Source of the DNA: Rhodobacter calidifons
GTDB taxonomy: Bacteria; Pseudomonadota; Alphaproteobacteria; Rhodobacterales; Rhodobacteraceae
NCBI RefSeq assembly: GCF_011174775.1
Contig: NZ_JAANHS010000004.1
Coordinates: forward strand, 1 to 64,000
Direction: 5' to 3'
Length of the DNA: 64,000 bases
This document shows positions 10,969-20,542 of the stretch, piece after piece (the first letter of the stretch is position 1; every line of letters starts with the position of its first letter). The translations under genes and the position numbers were made by a program. Under the pieces are notes generated by a model that was not told the DNA's origin, ran no database searches, and saw nothing but the letters and a program-made list of their open reading frames with translations.

Positions 10969-12219
10969 ATGCGCCTCCTCACCGCTTTCGCCCTGTCCAC
11001 CGGTCTTGCCAGCGCGGCACTCGCCGCGACGCCGGCAGAGGTGACGCAGACCTATGCCGACATCGCGCTGGCCGCATATCAGGACAGCCTGACCACCGCC
11101 AAGGCGCTGCAAGCCGCTGTTGCTGCGCTGATCGCCAGCCCCTCCGAGGCAACGCTTCAGGCCGCACGCCAGGCCTGGCTTGCCGCCCGCGTCCCTTATC
11201 AGCAGACCGAGGCCTTCCGCTTCGGCAACCCGATCGTTGACGACTGGGAGGGCCGGGTGAACGCCTGGCCGCTGGACGAGGGCCTGATCGACTATGTCGC
11301 TGGCGACTACGGCAACGAGGAAAACGCGCTGGCGCGGCTGAACGTCATCGCCACGCCGAAATTCACCCTCTCCGGTATCGAGATCGACGCGACCCAGATC
11401 ACGCCGGCCCTGATCCGCGACACCCTGCACGAGGCCGACGGGATCGAGGCCAATGTCGCCTCGGGCTACCACGCCATCGAATTCCTGCTCTGGGGCCAGG
11501 ACCTGAACGGCACCGGGCCGGGGGCAGGCGCGCGACCCTATACCGACTATCTCCAGGGCGAGGGCTGCACCGGCGGCAACTGCGACCGCCGCGCCGCCTA
11601 TCTGCAAGCCGCAACCGACCTTCTGGTGGCCGATCTTCAGGAGATGGTCGGAAACTGGCAGGAAGGCGGACCCGCCCGCGCCGCCGTGACCCGGGACCCG
11701 CAGGCCGGACTTCTGGCCATGCTGACCGGCATGGGCAGCCTGTCCTACGGCGAACTGGCCGGGGAACGGATGAAGCTGGGCCTGATGCTGAACGACCCGG
11801 AGGAAGAGCATGACTGCTTTTCCGACAACACCCACAACAGCCACTATTTTGACGGGGTGGGAATCCGCAATGTCTATCTCGGACGCTATCTCCGTCTTGA
11901 CGGTTCCGTCGTGGAAGGCTTCGCGCTGGCCGATCTCGTCGCGGCGGCCGATCCTGCGGTGGATGCGCAGCTCAAAGCCGAACTCGAGGCCTCGGTTGCG
12001 GCTCTTGGCGCGGTGAAGGCCGCGGCCGACGGCGGCTTGGCCTACGACCAGATGCTCGCGCCCGGCAATGCGCAGGGGGAAGAGCTCATCATGGCGGCGG
12101 TGAACGCGCTGGTCACGCAGACCGCATCCATCGAGCGCGCGGTGACGGCGCTGGGCCTGTCGAAGGTCACTTTCGAAGGCTCCGACAGCCTCGACAACCC
12201 GAACGCCGTGTTCCAATGA
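10969..12219 (+). CDS. Imelysin family iron-regulated periplasmic protein (IrpA type)
   Basis: This 416-residue protein has a Sec signal peptide (cleavage after ALAA, about residue 20) and an imelysin/peptidase M75 domain. The family GxHxxE signature is present as GYHAIEFLLWG near residue 165. Imelysins are periplasmic iron-uptake proteins of unknown chemistry and are not proven peptidases. The upstream gap at 10932-10953 holds an imperfect dyad (TCAG...CTGA) that could be an iron-regulator site but is unproven. The ATGA overlap with bfd shows translational coupling of iron import with iron release from storage. Confidence 0.92.
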   Translation: MRLLTAFALSTGLASAALAATPAEVTQTYADIALAAYQDSLTTAKALQAAVAALIASPSEATLQAARQAWLAARVPYQQTEAFRFGNPIVDDWEGRVNAWPLDEGLIDYVAGDYGNEENALARLNVIATPKFTLSGIEIDATQITPALIRDTLHEADGIEANVASGYHAIEFLLWGQDLNGTGPGAGARPYTDYLQGEGCTGGNCDRRAAYLQAATDLLVADLQEMVGNWQEGGPARAAVTRDPQAGLLAMLTGMGSLSYGELAGERMKLGLMLNDPEEEHDCFSDNTHNSHYFDGVGIRNVYLGRYLRLDGSVVEGFALADLVAAADPAVDAQLKAELEASVAALGAVKAAADGGLAYDQMLAPGNAQGEELIMAAVNALVTQTASIERAVTALGLSKVTFEGSDSLDNPNAVFQ

Positions 12220-12464
12220 TCGTCTGCCACTGCCAGTCGATCTCCGACCACGACATCCGGGCGGCGGTGGACTGGATGCGCGCCGCCGATCCCCAATGCG
12301 TCATCACCCCCGGCAAGATCTACCGTGCGCTCGGCAAGCGGGCCGAATGCGGGGGCTGCATGCCGCTGTTTCTCGACACCATGCGGCGGAATGACAACTT
12401 CGGCGTCCCCGGCAAGAGCGTGGCACCGGTGCTCGGCCGCCCTGTCCTGATCGCGGCAGAATAA
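12216..12464 (+). CDS. bfd: Bacterioferritin-associated [2Fe-2S] ferredoxin
   Basis: The 82-residue protein is a BFD-like [2Fe-2S] protein. The four cysteine ligands are in IVCHCQSI near residue 5 and ECGGCMPLF near 48. Bfd donates electrons to bacterioferritin so that stored ferric iron is released. It begins inside the imelysin stop codon and is followed 150 bases later by bfr, which supports the assignment. Length is a little above E. coli Bfd (64 residues) because of a C-terminal tail. Confidence 0.93.
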   Translation: MIVCHCQSISDHDIRAAVDWMRAADPQCVITPGKIYRALGKRAECGGCMPLFLDTMRRNDNFGVPGKSVAPVLGRPVLIAAE

Positions 12465-12613
12465 CCGATCTTTTCTGTAAAGTATTGTAATGGTTGAGAA
12501 ATTGTCGCGCCCCTCTGGACAGGTGGCCGCGCGCGCTCTACTGTTCTGGCGTTCCCAGCCAGGCCGACAGACCCAGGCAGGATCGTACCCACGCAGCACA
12601 GAAGGATCTGGCC

Positions 12614-13099
12614 ATGAAGGGCGACAGCAAGGTCATCGATTATCTCAACGCGGCTCTCCGTTCGGAACTGACCGCGGTCAGTCAGTACTGGCTGCACTAC
12701 CGCCTGCAAGAGGACTGGGGTGTCGGCCATCTTGCCGACAAATCCCGCGCCGAATCGATCGAGGAGATGCACCACGCCGACAAGCTGATCGCGCGGATCA
12801 TCTTCCTGGAAGGCCATCCGAACCTGCAAAAGCTCGACCCGCTCCGCATCGGCCAGTCCGTGCGCGAGACGCTGGAGGCCGACCTGGCGGCCGAACACGA
12901 CGCGCGCAAGCTTTATATCGAGGCCCGCAAGTACTGCGACGAAGTCGGCGATTTCGTCACCCGCGCCCTGTTCGACGAACTTCTCGCCGACGAGGAAGGC
13001 CATATCGATTTTCTCGAAACCCAGCTTGGCCTGTTCGATACCCTGGGCGCCGAGAAATACAGCCTGCTCAACGCCAAACCCGCCAGCAAGGCCGAATAG
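12614..13099 (+). CDS. bfr: Bacterioferritin, haem-containing iron storage protein
   Basis: Bfr forms a 24-subunit shell that oxidises and stores iron. The 161-residue sequence starts [12 protein letters not shown], the classic Bfr N-terminus. Ferroxidase ligands are present: Glu18, Glu51 and His54 in [10 protein letters not shown], Glu94, and Glu127 with His130 in [10 protein letters not shown]. Met52, the axial ligand of the inter-subunit haem, is kept. The open frame reaches further 5', but the family start and context favour the ATG at 12614. It follows bfd in the same direction. Confidence 0.96.
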   Translation: MKGDSKVIDYLNAALRSELTAVSQYWLHYRLQEDWGVGHLADKSRAESIEEMHHADKLIARIIFLEGHPNLQKLDPLRIGQSVRETLEADLAAEHDARKLYIEARKYCDEVGDFVTRALFDELLADEEGHIDFLETQLGLFDTLGAEKYSLLNAKPASKAE

Positions 13100-13190
13100 C
13101 GTCTCGCCGGAGCGACTTGCCGCCGCAGGCGCATTTTCCGATTGAAACAGTCAACTACCTGGGCGTATGACAGGGCCAAAGGAGGCCGCC

Positions 13191-14696
13191 ATGCGTCCAG
13201 CCCTTCTCCTCTGCCTCTGGGCCATGCCCGCCCTTGGCGACGGCCTTGACGACCGCCACCTGCCCGTCATCCCCCGCACGCCCGCCGAAGCCGCGAAGGT
13301 CGCCGCCGTTCTCGCGCCCCCCACCGATTTCACCAGACCCGAACCCTTCGAGGCCAAACCGGCCGGCGCCGCCACCGTCCGCGCCATCGCCACGGCCGAT
13401 GCCTTCAGCCAGCCCTCGGCCAACATGCCCTTCGAGCGCGAGATGGACTTCAAGCTGGGCAACGCGCTGTTCCGCAAGACCTGGGTCGCGGCCCCCTCCT
13501 CCACCCTCGCCTCCGACGGGCTCGGGCCGCTTTACAACGCGCGCGCCTGCCAGGACTGCCACCTGAAGGATGGCCGCGGCCACACCCCCGCCACTGCCGA
13601 TGCCTCGCGCGTGTCGATGTTGCTCCGCCTCTCCGTCCCCGGCGGCCCCGCGCCCGAGGGCATCGCCGACTGGATCGCCACCGCGCCCGAACCCACCTAT
13701 GGCAGCCAGCTTCAGGACTTCGCCGCCCCGGGGCACGCGGCCGAAGGCCGGATGGACATCGCCTGGAGCGAGACGCCCGTGGTATTGTCCGACGGTATCG
13801 TGGTCAGCCTGCGCGCGCCCGCCTACAGCATCGGCGACCCCGCCTATGGCCCGCCCGCGCGCGACCTGATGCTGTCGCCCCGCGTGGCGCCGCAGATGAT
13901 CGGCCTCGGCCTGCTGGAGGCGATCCCCGCCGCTGACATCCTGGCGCGCGAGGACCCGGATGATGCCGACGGCGACGGCATCTCGGGCCGGGCGCAGATC
14001 GTGCCGTCGCTGGAATACGGTGTGCCGATGCTTGGTCGCTTCGGGCTGAAGGCCGGCGCACCTACGGTCCGCGAGCAATCCGCCGGCGCCTTCGCGGGCG
14101 ACATGGGCTTGTCGACCTGGCTGCTGCCCGATCCCTGGGGCGACTGCACGACGGCCCAGTCCGCCTGCCGGGACGCGCCGCATGGCCAGGAACCCGACAT
14201 CCGCGACGGGCTGGAGGTGGACCGCGCCAGCCTGGACCTGGTGACCTTCTACGCCCGCAACCTTGGCGTGCCCGCGCGGCGCGATCCGGGTGACCCCCAG
14301 GTGCTGAAGGGCAAGGCGCTGTTCCACTCCCTGAACTGCCAGGGCTGCCACACGCCGAAGCATGTCACCCACCGGCTGGACGGCCAGCCGGAACAGAGCT
14401 TCCAGCTGATCTGGCCATATACCGACCTGCTGCTGCACGACATGGGGGAAGGCCTGGCCGACAACCGCCCCGAAGGCCGCGCCACCGGCCGCGAATGGAA
14501 GACCCCGCCGCTATGGGGGATCGGGTTGACCGAACAGGTCTCGGGCCATTCGCAGTTCCTGCACGACGGCCGCGCCCGCAGCCTGCTCGAGGCGATCCTC
14601 TGGCACGGCGGCGAAGCGCAGGCCCAGCGCGATGCGGTCGTTTCGCTGTCCACCGAGGACCGCGAGGCGCTGCTTGCCTTCCTGGAGTCGCTCTGA
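13191..14696 (+). CDS. Di-haem oxidoreductase family protein (DUF1111), c-type cytochrome
   Basis: This 501-residue exported protein begins with a signal peptide (MRPALLLCLWAMPALG) and carries two covalent haem-binding CXXCH motifs, CQDCH near residue 120 and CQGCH near residue 383. Both occur in the di-haem oxidoreductase family, related to the MauG/cytochrome c peroxidase fold. A strong GGAGG precedes the ATG at 13191. It is coupled by TGATG overlap to the second imelysin. In other proteobacteria this gene accompanies imelysins in iron-responsive clusters, so a role in periplasmic iron redox chemistry is likely but not shown. Confidence 0.9.
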   Translation: MRPALLLCLWAMPALGDGLDDRHLPVIPRTPAEAAKVAAVLAPPTDFTRPEPFEAKPAGAATVRAIATADAFSQPSANMPFEREMDFKLGNALFRKTWVAAPSSTLASDGLGPLYNARACQDCHLKDGRGHTPATADASRVSMLLRLSVPGGPAPEGIADWIATAPEPTYGSQLQDFAAPGHAAEGRMDIAWSETPVVLSDGIVVSLRAPAYSIGDPAYGPPARDLMLSPRVAPQMIGLGLLEAIPAADILAREDPDDADGDGISGRAQIVPSLEYGVPMLGRFGLKAGAPTVREQSAGAFAGDMGLSTWLLPDPWGDCTTAQSACRDAPHGQEPDIRDGLEVDRASLDLVTFYARNLGVPARRDPGDPQVLKGKALFHSLNCQGCHTPKHVTHRLDGQPEQSFQLIWPYTDLLLHDMGEGLADNRPEGRATGREWKTPPLWGIGLTEQVSGHSQFLHDGRARSLLEAILWHGGEAQAQRDAVVSLSTEDREALLAFLESL

Positions 14697-15724
14697 TGCC
14701 GCTGATGCCTCCGCCTGCAACCCCGCGCCTGCCCCGGCCCCGGGAAGGGAGACGACGGTTCGGGGGGCTCTTCGCTGCGCTCGTCGCCCTGGCCCTGCCT
14801 GCCTTCGCCATCGCGGATACCGCCGCCGTGGTGACCGACCACGCCCGCCCCGGTTTCGCCGCCTTCGCCACGGCCGCCGAAGCGCTGGCCGCGGTTGACA
14901 GCTGCGCCCCGGACGACCTCCGCCCCGCCTTCCAGGCCGCCTGGGACGCCTGGACGGGCGTCGCGCATCTGAGCCTCGGCCCGGCCGAGGACGGCGGGCG
15001 CGGCCTTGCCGTCCTGTTCTGGCCCGATCCCAAGGGCGCAGGCTGGAAGGCGCAGCGCGCGCTGCTGGCGGCCGGTCCGGCCGACCTGACACCCGAGACC
15101 ATGGCCGGCCTGTCCGTCGCCGCCCGCGGCCTGCCGGCGCTGGAACGCCTGCTCTATCCGGCCGAACCGCTTGCCGCCGACCCCTGCCCGCTGATCCGGG
15201 CCACCGCCAGGGACATGGCGCGCACCGCGCAGGATCTGGCGCGGGACTGGCAGGGGTTCGGCGACCTGCTCCTGAGCGCGGGACAGCCCGGCAACACCCG
15301 CTTCCTGTCGCCCGCCGAGGCGACTCAGGCCCTGTTCACCCAGCTTGTCTCCGGGCTGGAAAGCCTGGCCGACCGCCGCATCGGCCGCCCGCTCGGCAGC
15401 TTCGACAAGCCGCGCCCCGACCTGGCCGAGGCGCGCGCCGCGGGCCGGTCGCAGCGCAACATCCTTCTGTCGCTGATCGCCCTGCGCGACCTGGCGCAGA
15501 AGCTGTCCCCCGACAGCCCGCAGACACTGGCCGCCTTCGACCGGGCCATCGCGCTGGCCGAAACCCTGCACGACCCCGATCTTTCCGGCATCGCCCAGCC
15601 AGCGGGGCGCCTGAAGCTGGACATCCTGCAACAGGCGGTGCGCGCCACCCGCGACAGCGCCATCGCCGAGATCGGCCCCGCGCTGGGCGTTGGCCTCGGC
15701 TTCAACGCGCTGGACGGCGACTGA
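14696..15724 (+). CDS. Second imelysin family protein
   Basis: This 342-residue protein has a proline- and arginine-rich start, then a hydrophobic export segment (about residues 23-40, ending AFAIA). Imelysin features include FQAAWDAWTGVAHL and GLPALERLLYP. The GxHxxE signature of canonical imelysins is replaced by GLPALERLLY, so the histidine is missing while the glutamate remains. It is flanked by one-base overlaps with the di-haem oxidoreductase and DUF1513 genes. The divergent motif suggests a role different from the first imelysin. Confidence 0.85.
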   Translation: MPLMPPPATPRLPRPREGRRRFGGLFAALVALALPAFAIADTAAVVTDHARPGFAAFATAAEALAAVDSCAPDDLRPAFQAAWDAWTGVAHLSLGPAEDGGRGLAVLFWPDPKGAGWKAQRALLAAGPADLTPETMAGLSVAARGLPALERLLYPAEPLAADPCPLIRATARDMARTAQDLARDWQGFGDLLLSAGQPGNTRFLSPAEATQALFTQLVSGLESLADRRIGRPLGSFDKPRPDLAEARAAGRSQRNILLSLIALRDLAQKLSPDSPQTLAAFDRAIALAETLHDPDLSGIAQPAGRLKLDILQQAVRATRDSAIAEIGPALGVGLGFNALDGD

Positions 15725-16770
15725 TGCGGCGCCGCGCCTTCCTTGCCACCCTCGCCGCCGCGCTGACCCCGCGGCTGACCTGGGCCGATGTCGGCTCTCC
15801 CGTCTTCCTTGCGGCCGGAAAGCGGGACGAGGACCACTTTCTCCACGGTCTGTCTGCCGCGGGCGAAAGCCTGTTCCGCATCCCGCTGCCCGCGCGCGGC
15901 CATGCCGCCGCCGCGCATCCGACCCTGGCCGAGGCCGTGGCCTTCGCCCGCCGCCCCGGCACCTTCGCCCTGGTGATCGACTGCGCGACCGGCGCCGTCC
16001 GCCACCGGCTGACCCCGCCCGACGGGATGCAGTTCAACGGCCACGGCGCCTATTCCGGCGACGGATCCCTTCTCATGACCTCGGAGGTGGTGGCCGAAAC
16101 CTCCGAAGGCCGTATCGGCCTCTGGGACACCGCGCGTTATACCCGCCTGACCGACTGGCCGAGCCACGGCATCGGCCCGCACGAGATCCGCCGCCTGTCC
16201 GATGGCCGGCTGGCCGTGGCCAATGGCGGCATCCGCACCGATCCGGTGGACCGCCGCAAGCTGAACCTCCCCGACATGCGCCCGAACCTGGCGCTCCTGT
16301 CCGAGGATGGCGCGCTCCTCGACCGGATCGACCTGCCCGACCTGCGGCAGAACTCCATCCGCCACCTCGCGCTTTCGGGCGACAGCATCGCGTTTGCCAT
16401 GCAATGGGAAGGCGACCCGTCCGAGCCCGTCCCGCAACTCGGCCTCTGGACGCCCGGCAGCCCACCCCGCCTCTGCCCCCCGCCCGAGGCGGAGGCCTTC
16501 GCGATGCAGGGCTATGCAGGATCGGTCGCCGCGACGCGGGACCGAATCCTCGTCACCTCGCCCCGGGGCGGCGCGCTGATGCTGTTCGACGCGAAAGGAC
16601 GACACATCGCCACCCACCACCGCGCCGACCTCTGCGGCGCAGCCAGCACCCAGGGCACCTTCACCGTGACCGATGGCAGCGGCGCGGTCTGGACCGCCGA
16701 GGACAGAGGTCTTTCGCCCCTCTCCCGCGCAGACACCCGATGGGACAACCACCTGGTTGCACTGGGCTGA
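15724..16770 (+). CDS. DUF1513 secreted beta-propeller-like protein
   Basis: The 348-residue protein has a short arginine-led export signal (MRRRAFLATLAAALTP) and the DUF1513 domain. Repeated strands such as GDGSLLMTSE, GRIGLWDT, NGGIRTDPVDR and LSGDSIAFAMQWEGDP suggest a beta-propeller. DUF1513 proteins are found with imelysins and di-haem oxidoreductases. Their biochemical job is unknown. Its start overlaps the preceding stop by one base, making it the last gene of the iron-related unit. A dispersed repeat follows. Confidence 0.85.
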   Translation: MRRRAFLATLAAALTPRLTWADVGSPVFLAAGKRDEDHFLHGLSAAGESLFRIPLPARGHAAAAHPTLAEAVAFARRPGTFALVIDCATGAVRHRLTPPDGMQFNGHGAYSGDGSLLMTSEVVAETSEGRIGLWDTARYTRLTDWPSHGIGPHEIRRLSDGRLAVANGGIRTDPVDRRKLNLPDMRPNLALLSEDGALLDRIDLPDLRQNSIRHLALSGDSIAFAMQWEGDPSEPVPQLGLWTPGSPPRLCPPPEAEAFAMQGYAGSVAATRDRILVTSPRGGALMLFDAKGRHIATHHRADLCGAASTQGTFTVTDGSGAVWTAEDRGLSPLSRADTRWDNHLVALG

Positions 16771-16784
16771 CCAAACCCCTTGGT

Positions 16785-16880
16785 CTTGCCCTCGGCACAA
16801 ATACTCTCTGGGGGTCTGGGGGGCGAAGCGCCCCCAGGTTCCGAGGAGGAGGCAGAGCTCGACGACGAGACAAAAGGCGC
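16785..16880 (-). repeat. Dispersed intergenic repeat, copy B (full length)
   Basis: Read on the minus strand: TTTTGTCTCGTCGTCGAGC, a CCTCCTCCTCGG block, a hairpin GGGGGCGCTTCGCCCC, an A/C-rich link, then GAGAGTATTTGTGCC and GGGCAAG. It matches copy D nearly throughout. It lies between the convergent DUF1513 and mtaB genes. Confidence 0.75.
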
Positions 16881-17010
16881 ACGCTCCAGCGCTCTCTCCG
16901 GCAGGCGCCGGCCACGCGAGCGCAAGCCCGATCATGGTTGACCGAAGCTGAACACCCGTAGCCAACCCCTTGATTTCACTGCTGGCTTGAAAGCCGCCAC
17001 GCGCGGCGCG

Positions 17011-18282
17011 TCACACCAGCAGCCGCGCCCCGTCCTGAGCGGTGGTCCGGACCTCCAGGATCGCCCCTTCCGGCTGGTCGGTCGAAAAGGCCACCTCGGC
17101 AAAGCCCTCGGTCCGCCCGATCCGCGGCCCCTCGGTCAGCACCCGGTGAACCCGCCCGACCTCGGCCGCCAGATGCGCGGCCAGCACCTCTGCACCCAGC
17201 GCCCGCAGCCGCGCCGCCCGCTCCTTGATCTCGGCCCCCGCCACCTGCGGCATCCGCGCGGCCGGCGTGCCCTTGCGGGGGCTGAAGGGGAACACATGCA
17301 GGAAAGTCAGCCCGCAGGCACGCACCAGATCGAGGCTTCGGGCGAACATCGCCTCGGTCTCGGTCGGGAAGCCCGCGATGATGTCGGCCCCGAAGACGAT
17401 GTCGGGCCGCAGCCGCCGCACCTCTTCGCAAAAGCGGATCGCGTCGTCGCGCAGGTGCCGCCGCTTCATCCGCTTCAGGATCAGATCGTCGCCCGCCTGC
17501 AACGACAGGTGCAGATGCGGCATCAGCCGCGGTTCGGTCGCGATCGCCTCCATCAGGGCGGGGTCGGCCTCGATGGAATCGATGGAGCTGATCCGCAGCC
17601 GCGGGACCTGCGTCAGCTTCAGGATCCGCCGCACCAGATCGCCCAGTCGCGGGCCGCCCGGCAGGTCGGCGCCCCAGCTGGTCAGGTCAACGCCCGTCAG
17701 CACCACCTCGTTGAAACCGCGATCCACCAGCCGGTTGATCTGCTCGACCACCACCCCCGCCGGAACCGAACGCGAGTTGCCCCGGCCGTAGGGGATGATG
17801 CAGAAGGTGCAGCGATGGTCGCAGCCGTTCTGGACCTGCACATAGGCCCGGTGCCGCCCGAAACCGTCGATCAGGTGGCCGGCGGTCTCGCGCACCGACA
17901 TGATGTCATCGACCTGGACCTTCTCGGTCGCCCCGATCAGGTCCGGCGCGGCCAGGCCCTTCCAGGTCGAGGCCTGCATCTTCTCGTGGTTGCCGATGAC
18001 GCGGGTCACCTCGGGCATCGCGGCAAAGCTCTCGGGCTCGGTCTGGGCGGCGCAGCCGGTGACGATGATCGCCGCGCCCGGGTTTTCCCGCGCCAGGCGC
18101 CGGATCTCCTGCCTGGCCTTGCGCACGGCCTCGGCCGTCACGGCACAGGTGTTGACCACCACCGCCTGCTCAAGCCCCGCCGCGGCCGCCAGTTCCTTCA
18201 TCGCCTCGGTCTCGTAGGCGTTCAGCCGACAGCCCAGGGTCGCAAAGACCGGAGGCTGCGCCGGGCGGGACGGCGCGTTCAT
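17011..18282 (-). CDS. mtaB: MtaB, tRNA t6A37 methylthiotransferase
   Basis: MtaB adds a methylthio group to t6A at position 37 of ANN-decoding tRNAs. The 423-residue protein has the N-terminal MTTase domain with three cluster cysteines (TLGCRLN near 18, NTCAVT near 45, VTGCAAQ near 78). The radical-SAM motif [14 protein letters not shown] lies near residue 155, and a C-terminal TRAM-like region begins after 370. It shares a four-base ATGA overlap with dapF. It lies about 1 kb from tRNA-Lys(UUU), a t6A-bearing tRNA that could be a substrate. Confidence 0.95.
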   Translation of the reverse strand: MNAPSRPAQPPVFATLGCRLNAYETEAMKELAAAAGLEQAVVVNTCAVTAEAVRKARQEIRRLARENPGAAIIVTGCAAQTEPESFAAMPEVTRVIGNHEKMQASTWKGLAAPDLIGATEKVQVDDIMSVRETAGHLIDGFGRHRAYVQVQNGCDHRCTFCIIPYGRGNSRSVPAGVVVEQINRLVDRGFNEVVLTGVDLTSWGADLPGGPRLGDLVRRILKLTQVPRLRISSIDSIEADPALMEAIATEPRLMPHLHLSLQAGDDLILKRMKRRHLRDDAIRFCEEVRRLRPDIVFGADIIAGFPTETEAMFARSLDLVRACGLTFLHVFPFSPRKGTPAARMPQVAGAEIKERAARLRALGAEVLAAHLAAEVGRVHRVLTEGPRIGRTEGFAEVAFSTDQPEGAILEVRTTAQDGARLLV

Positions 18283-19118
18283 CGGCTGGCCGCGAGGTAT
18301 TCGGGCGACAGGACGCCATCGAAGACGCGCGCCACCGGGCCGGTAAGCCAGACGCCATCGTCGCGCCAGTCGACCTCCAGCTCGCCGCCGTCTGCCTGAA
18401 GCACGACACGCGGCCCGGTCAGGCCGCGCAGATGCGCCGCCACCGCCACCGCGCAGGCGCCCGACCCGCAGGCCAGCGTGATGCCGGTGCCGCGTTCCCA
18501 CACCCGCATCCGGATCCGGCAGGGCGAGATCAGCGCAGCGAATTCGACATTGGTGCGCCGGGGGAACAGGGGGTCATGCTCGATCCGCGGCCCGAGGGTA
18601 GCAAGGTCCACGGCCTCGGCATCCGGCACGAAATGCACGCAATGCGGATTGCCCATGCCCACCCCGACCGGATCGCCCGGCAGGGGCAGGTGCAGGGGGT
18701 CAACCTCGCGCGCCAGAGGAATGCTGCCCCAGTCCAGCTGTGGCGCGCCCATGTTGACCCAGACCCGGCCATCCGCCGCCCGCTCGGCCCGCAAGGCGCC
18801 CCGCGCCGTGACCAGCGAGACCGCGTCGGCCCCGAGCCCCCGCATCACATGGTCCGAGACGCAGCGCGTGGCATTGCCGCAGGCCCCGGCCTGCGAGCCG
18901 TCGCTGTTCCAGAACACCAGCCCGAAGTCCGCGCCTTCGGCATCGGTGATCTCGGCCAGCTGATCGAAGCCCACGCCCCGATTGCGGTCGCCCAGCGCCC
19001 GCGCCAGACCGGCCGTCACCTGCGCCCCGCGCCCGCGCGAGTCGATCACCACGAAGTCATTGCCCGCGCCGTGCATCTTCATGAAGGGCAGGCCGGTCTT
19101 TGCACCGGTATCCGTCAT
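18279..19118 (-). CDS. dapF: Diaminopimelate epimerase
   Basis: DapF interconverts LL- and meso-diaminopimelate, the last step before meso-DAP enters peptidoglycan or lysine. The 279-residue product has the two catalytic cysteine motifs GACGNATRC and [11 protein letters not shown] and the N-terminal [13 protein letters not shown]. The ATG at 19118 adds ten residues before the usual MKMHGAGND start. A start at that inner ATG is possible. It is cotranscribed with mtaB and divergent from the tRNA gene. Confidence 0.95.
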   Translation of the reverse strand: MTDTGAKTGLPFMKMHGAGNDFVVIDSRGRGAQVTAGLARALGDRNRGVGFDQLAEITDAEGADFGLVFWNSDGSQAGACGNATRCVSDHVMRGLGADAVSLVTARGALRAERAADGRVWVNMGAPQLDWGSIPLAREVDPLHLPLPGDPVGVGMGNPHCVHFVPDAEAVDLATLGPRIEHDPLFPRRTNVEFAALISPCRIRMRVWERGTGITLACGSGACAVAVAAHLRGLTGPRVVLQADGGELEVDWRDDGVWLTGPVARVFDGVLSPEYLAASR

Positions 19119-19172
19119 GTGCCGGCATATACGCCCACGGCACAAGTTTTGCCAGTGCCGCACGTTTTGCCC

Positions 19173-19201
19173 TTGACCCCTGCTGCCGCCCTGACTAATC
19201 A
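19173..19201 (+). promoter_or_regulatory. Sigma-70-type promoter of tRNA-Lys
   Basis: TTGACC at 19173-19178 is followed by a 17-base spacer and TAATCA at 19196-19201. Transcription would start within about ten bases of the tRNA 5' end. Position and spacing fit well, although the -10 hexamer is imperfect. Confidence 0.6.
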
Positions 19202-19212
19202 GCCGCCTTGTG

Positions 19213-19288
19213 GGGCCGGTAGCTCAGTTGGTAGAGCAGCTGACTTTTAATCAGCGGGTCACAGGTTCGAATCCTGTCCGGCTCACCA
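19213..19288 (+). tRNA. tRNA-Lys with anticodon UUU
   Basis: All 76 bases fold as a standard tRNA. The acceptor stem GGGCCGG pairs with CCGGCTC (one G-U), the D arm has GCTC/GAGC, and the anticodon loop CTTTTAA reads UUU for lysine. The variable loop GGGTC is followed by the T arm ACAGG/CCTGT with loop TTCGAAT, a discriminator A, and an encoded CCA tail. No intron or insertion is present. Confidence 0.98.
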
Positions 19289-19431
19289 CCACCTTTCTTC
19301 AGTTCCGTCCAGGCTTCCGGCACGCCGCCGGCTGCATCTGCACATCCTGCCAGGTTCCGGCCCGCAGCACGTCAAGATTGCGCCAAAATCCCGCAGTCAT
19401 TCTCTGGATGTAACAGTTCAAGGAGTTACTC

Positions 19432-19788
19432 ATGCAGCGCCGGTCGATCCTGCTTTCGCTTTCCGCATTTCTGACCCTGGCCCCCGGGCTGCAAGCGGGC
19501 GGTGACGCCCTGCAAGCCGCCTTCGAATCCCTTTCCCCCGCCGCCCGCCGCTCGGCACAGGAACAGCTGGCGATGGCCGGCTTCTACCGCGGGGGAATCG
19601 ACGGTGCCTATGGCCCGGGCACGCGCAAGGCCCTGGTGCAGGCTGCCGCCTTCATCGAGCAGAACAGCTATGGCCGCACGCGGTTCGACCTTGCCTCGGA
19701 AAAGGGCGCGCGGACCTATCTGCGTGCGCTCGCTGCGGGCGATCTGGGCAAGTATCTCTGGGGCGAGGGCGACGAAGCCGACGGCTGA
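19432..19788 (+). CDS. Small exported protein with peptidoglycan-binding-like motif
   Basis: This 118-residue protein has a signal peptide (MQRRSILLSLSAFLTL, cleavage after about residue 22) and one short module with a peptidoglycan-binding-domain-1 pattern: AQEQLAMAGFYRGGIDGAYGPGTRKAL. This is the helix-loop found at the ends of many cell-wall hydrolases. There is no catalytic domain, so it may be a periplasmic wall-binding protein. AAGGAG sits just before the ATG. It follows tRNA-Lys by 143 bases and has no obvious operon partner. Confidence 0.8.
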   Translation: MQRRSILLSLSAFLTLAPGLQAGGDALQAAFESLSPAARRSAQEQLAMAGFYRGGIDGAYGPGTRKALVQAAAFIEQNSYGRTRFDLASEKGARTYLRALAAGDLGKYLWGEGDEADG

Positions 19789-19837
19789 CGGGCCCGGCGA
19801 TTCGCCGTCTGCGGCCGTCTGCGGCCGTGTCGGCCGG

Positions 19838-20542
19838 TCAGATCATCTTGATCGTGTCCTTGCCAACGGCCAGCATGTAGCCGCGCCGGGCGATGGTCTT
19901 GACCAGCAGTTCGGAGACCAGCTGATTGCCCAGGGCATCGCGCAGCCGCTTGACCCGCGTTGCCCCCGCCGCCTCGTCGCAGTCGGCCTCGTTCCGGCCC
20001 GAGATCACCGCCTCGATCTGCGCGCCGGTCAGCACCTCGTCATCCATCCGTGCCTCGGCCAGCACCGACAGGGTTTCCAGCGCGGCTTCGGTCAGCTGGA
20101 ATTCCAGGTCGTTGATGTAGACCGCCCGCGCCTCGCGCGAGATCATCAGGCTGGAGACCTGGATGCCCGACCGCTGTATCGCCGAGATGCGCCGGTTCAG
20201 CGCGATGATCATGACGAGGAAGACCAGAGCCGCGATCAGCAAGGCGGTGGAAAAGACCAGCAGCACGAAGATCACGCTGCGGTAGCTGGCCAGCACCGCC
20301 GAAAAGGCGGTGCCCGATTGCGCCAGGATCTCAAGCAGCTTGATCTCGGCACCGGAGCGCAGGTCGTCGTTTTCCACGAAGATGCGTTCCACCCGCGCGT
20401 TGAAGGCGTTCGCGTCCGGCAGGTTCAGGAACAGGAAAAGCGCCGCACCCAGCAGGATGAGGACGATGGCGGCGATACCGAAGGCGACGACGCGGTTGCC
20501 CGCCCTGAGACTTTCAGTAACGGAGGAAGAAGTCTCCGGCAC
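19838..20542 (-). CDS. Membrane-anchored winged-helix (OmpR-type) protein with C-terminal DNA-binding domain
   Basis: The 234-residue product has two transmembrane helices (about residues 22-42 and 86-112) around a ~45-residue loop. The C-terminal half resembles an OmpR/PhoB-type winged helix: YINDLEFQLTEAALETLSVL, then TRVKRLRDALGNQL and IARRGYMLAV, the recognition helix and wing. Topology would put the DNA-binding part in the cytoplasm and the loop in the periplasm. ToxR and CadC have the opposite domain order. I chose a GTG start at 20542 because AGGAAAGG precedes it. The start overlaps the upstream small secreted gene by 29 bases. Confidence 0.75.
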   Translation of the reverse strand: MPETSSSVTESLRAGNRVVAFGIAAIVLILLGAALFLFLNLPDANAFNARVERIFVENDDLRSGAEIKLLEILAQSGTAFSAVLASYRSVIFVLLVFSTALLIAALVFLVMIIALNRRISAIQRSGIQVSSLMISREARAVYINDLEFQLTEAALETLSVLAEARMDDEVLTGAQIEAVISGRNEADCDEAAGATRVKRLRDALGNQLVSELLVKTIARRGYMLAVGKDTIKMI

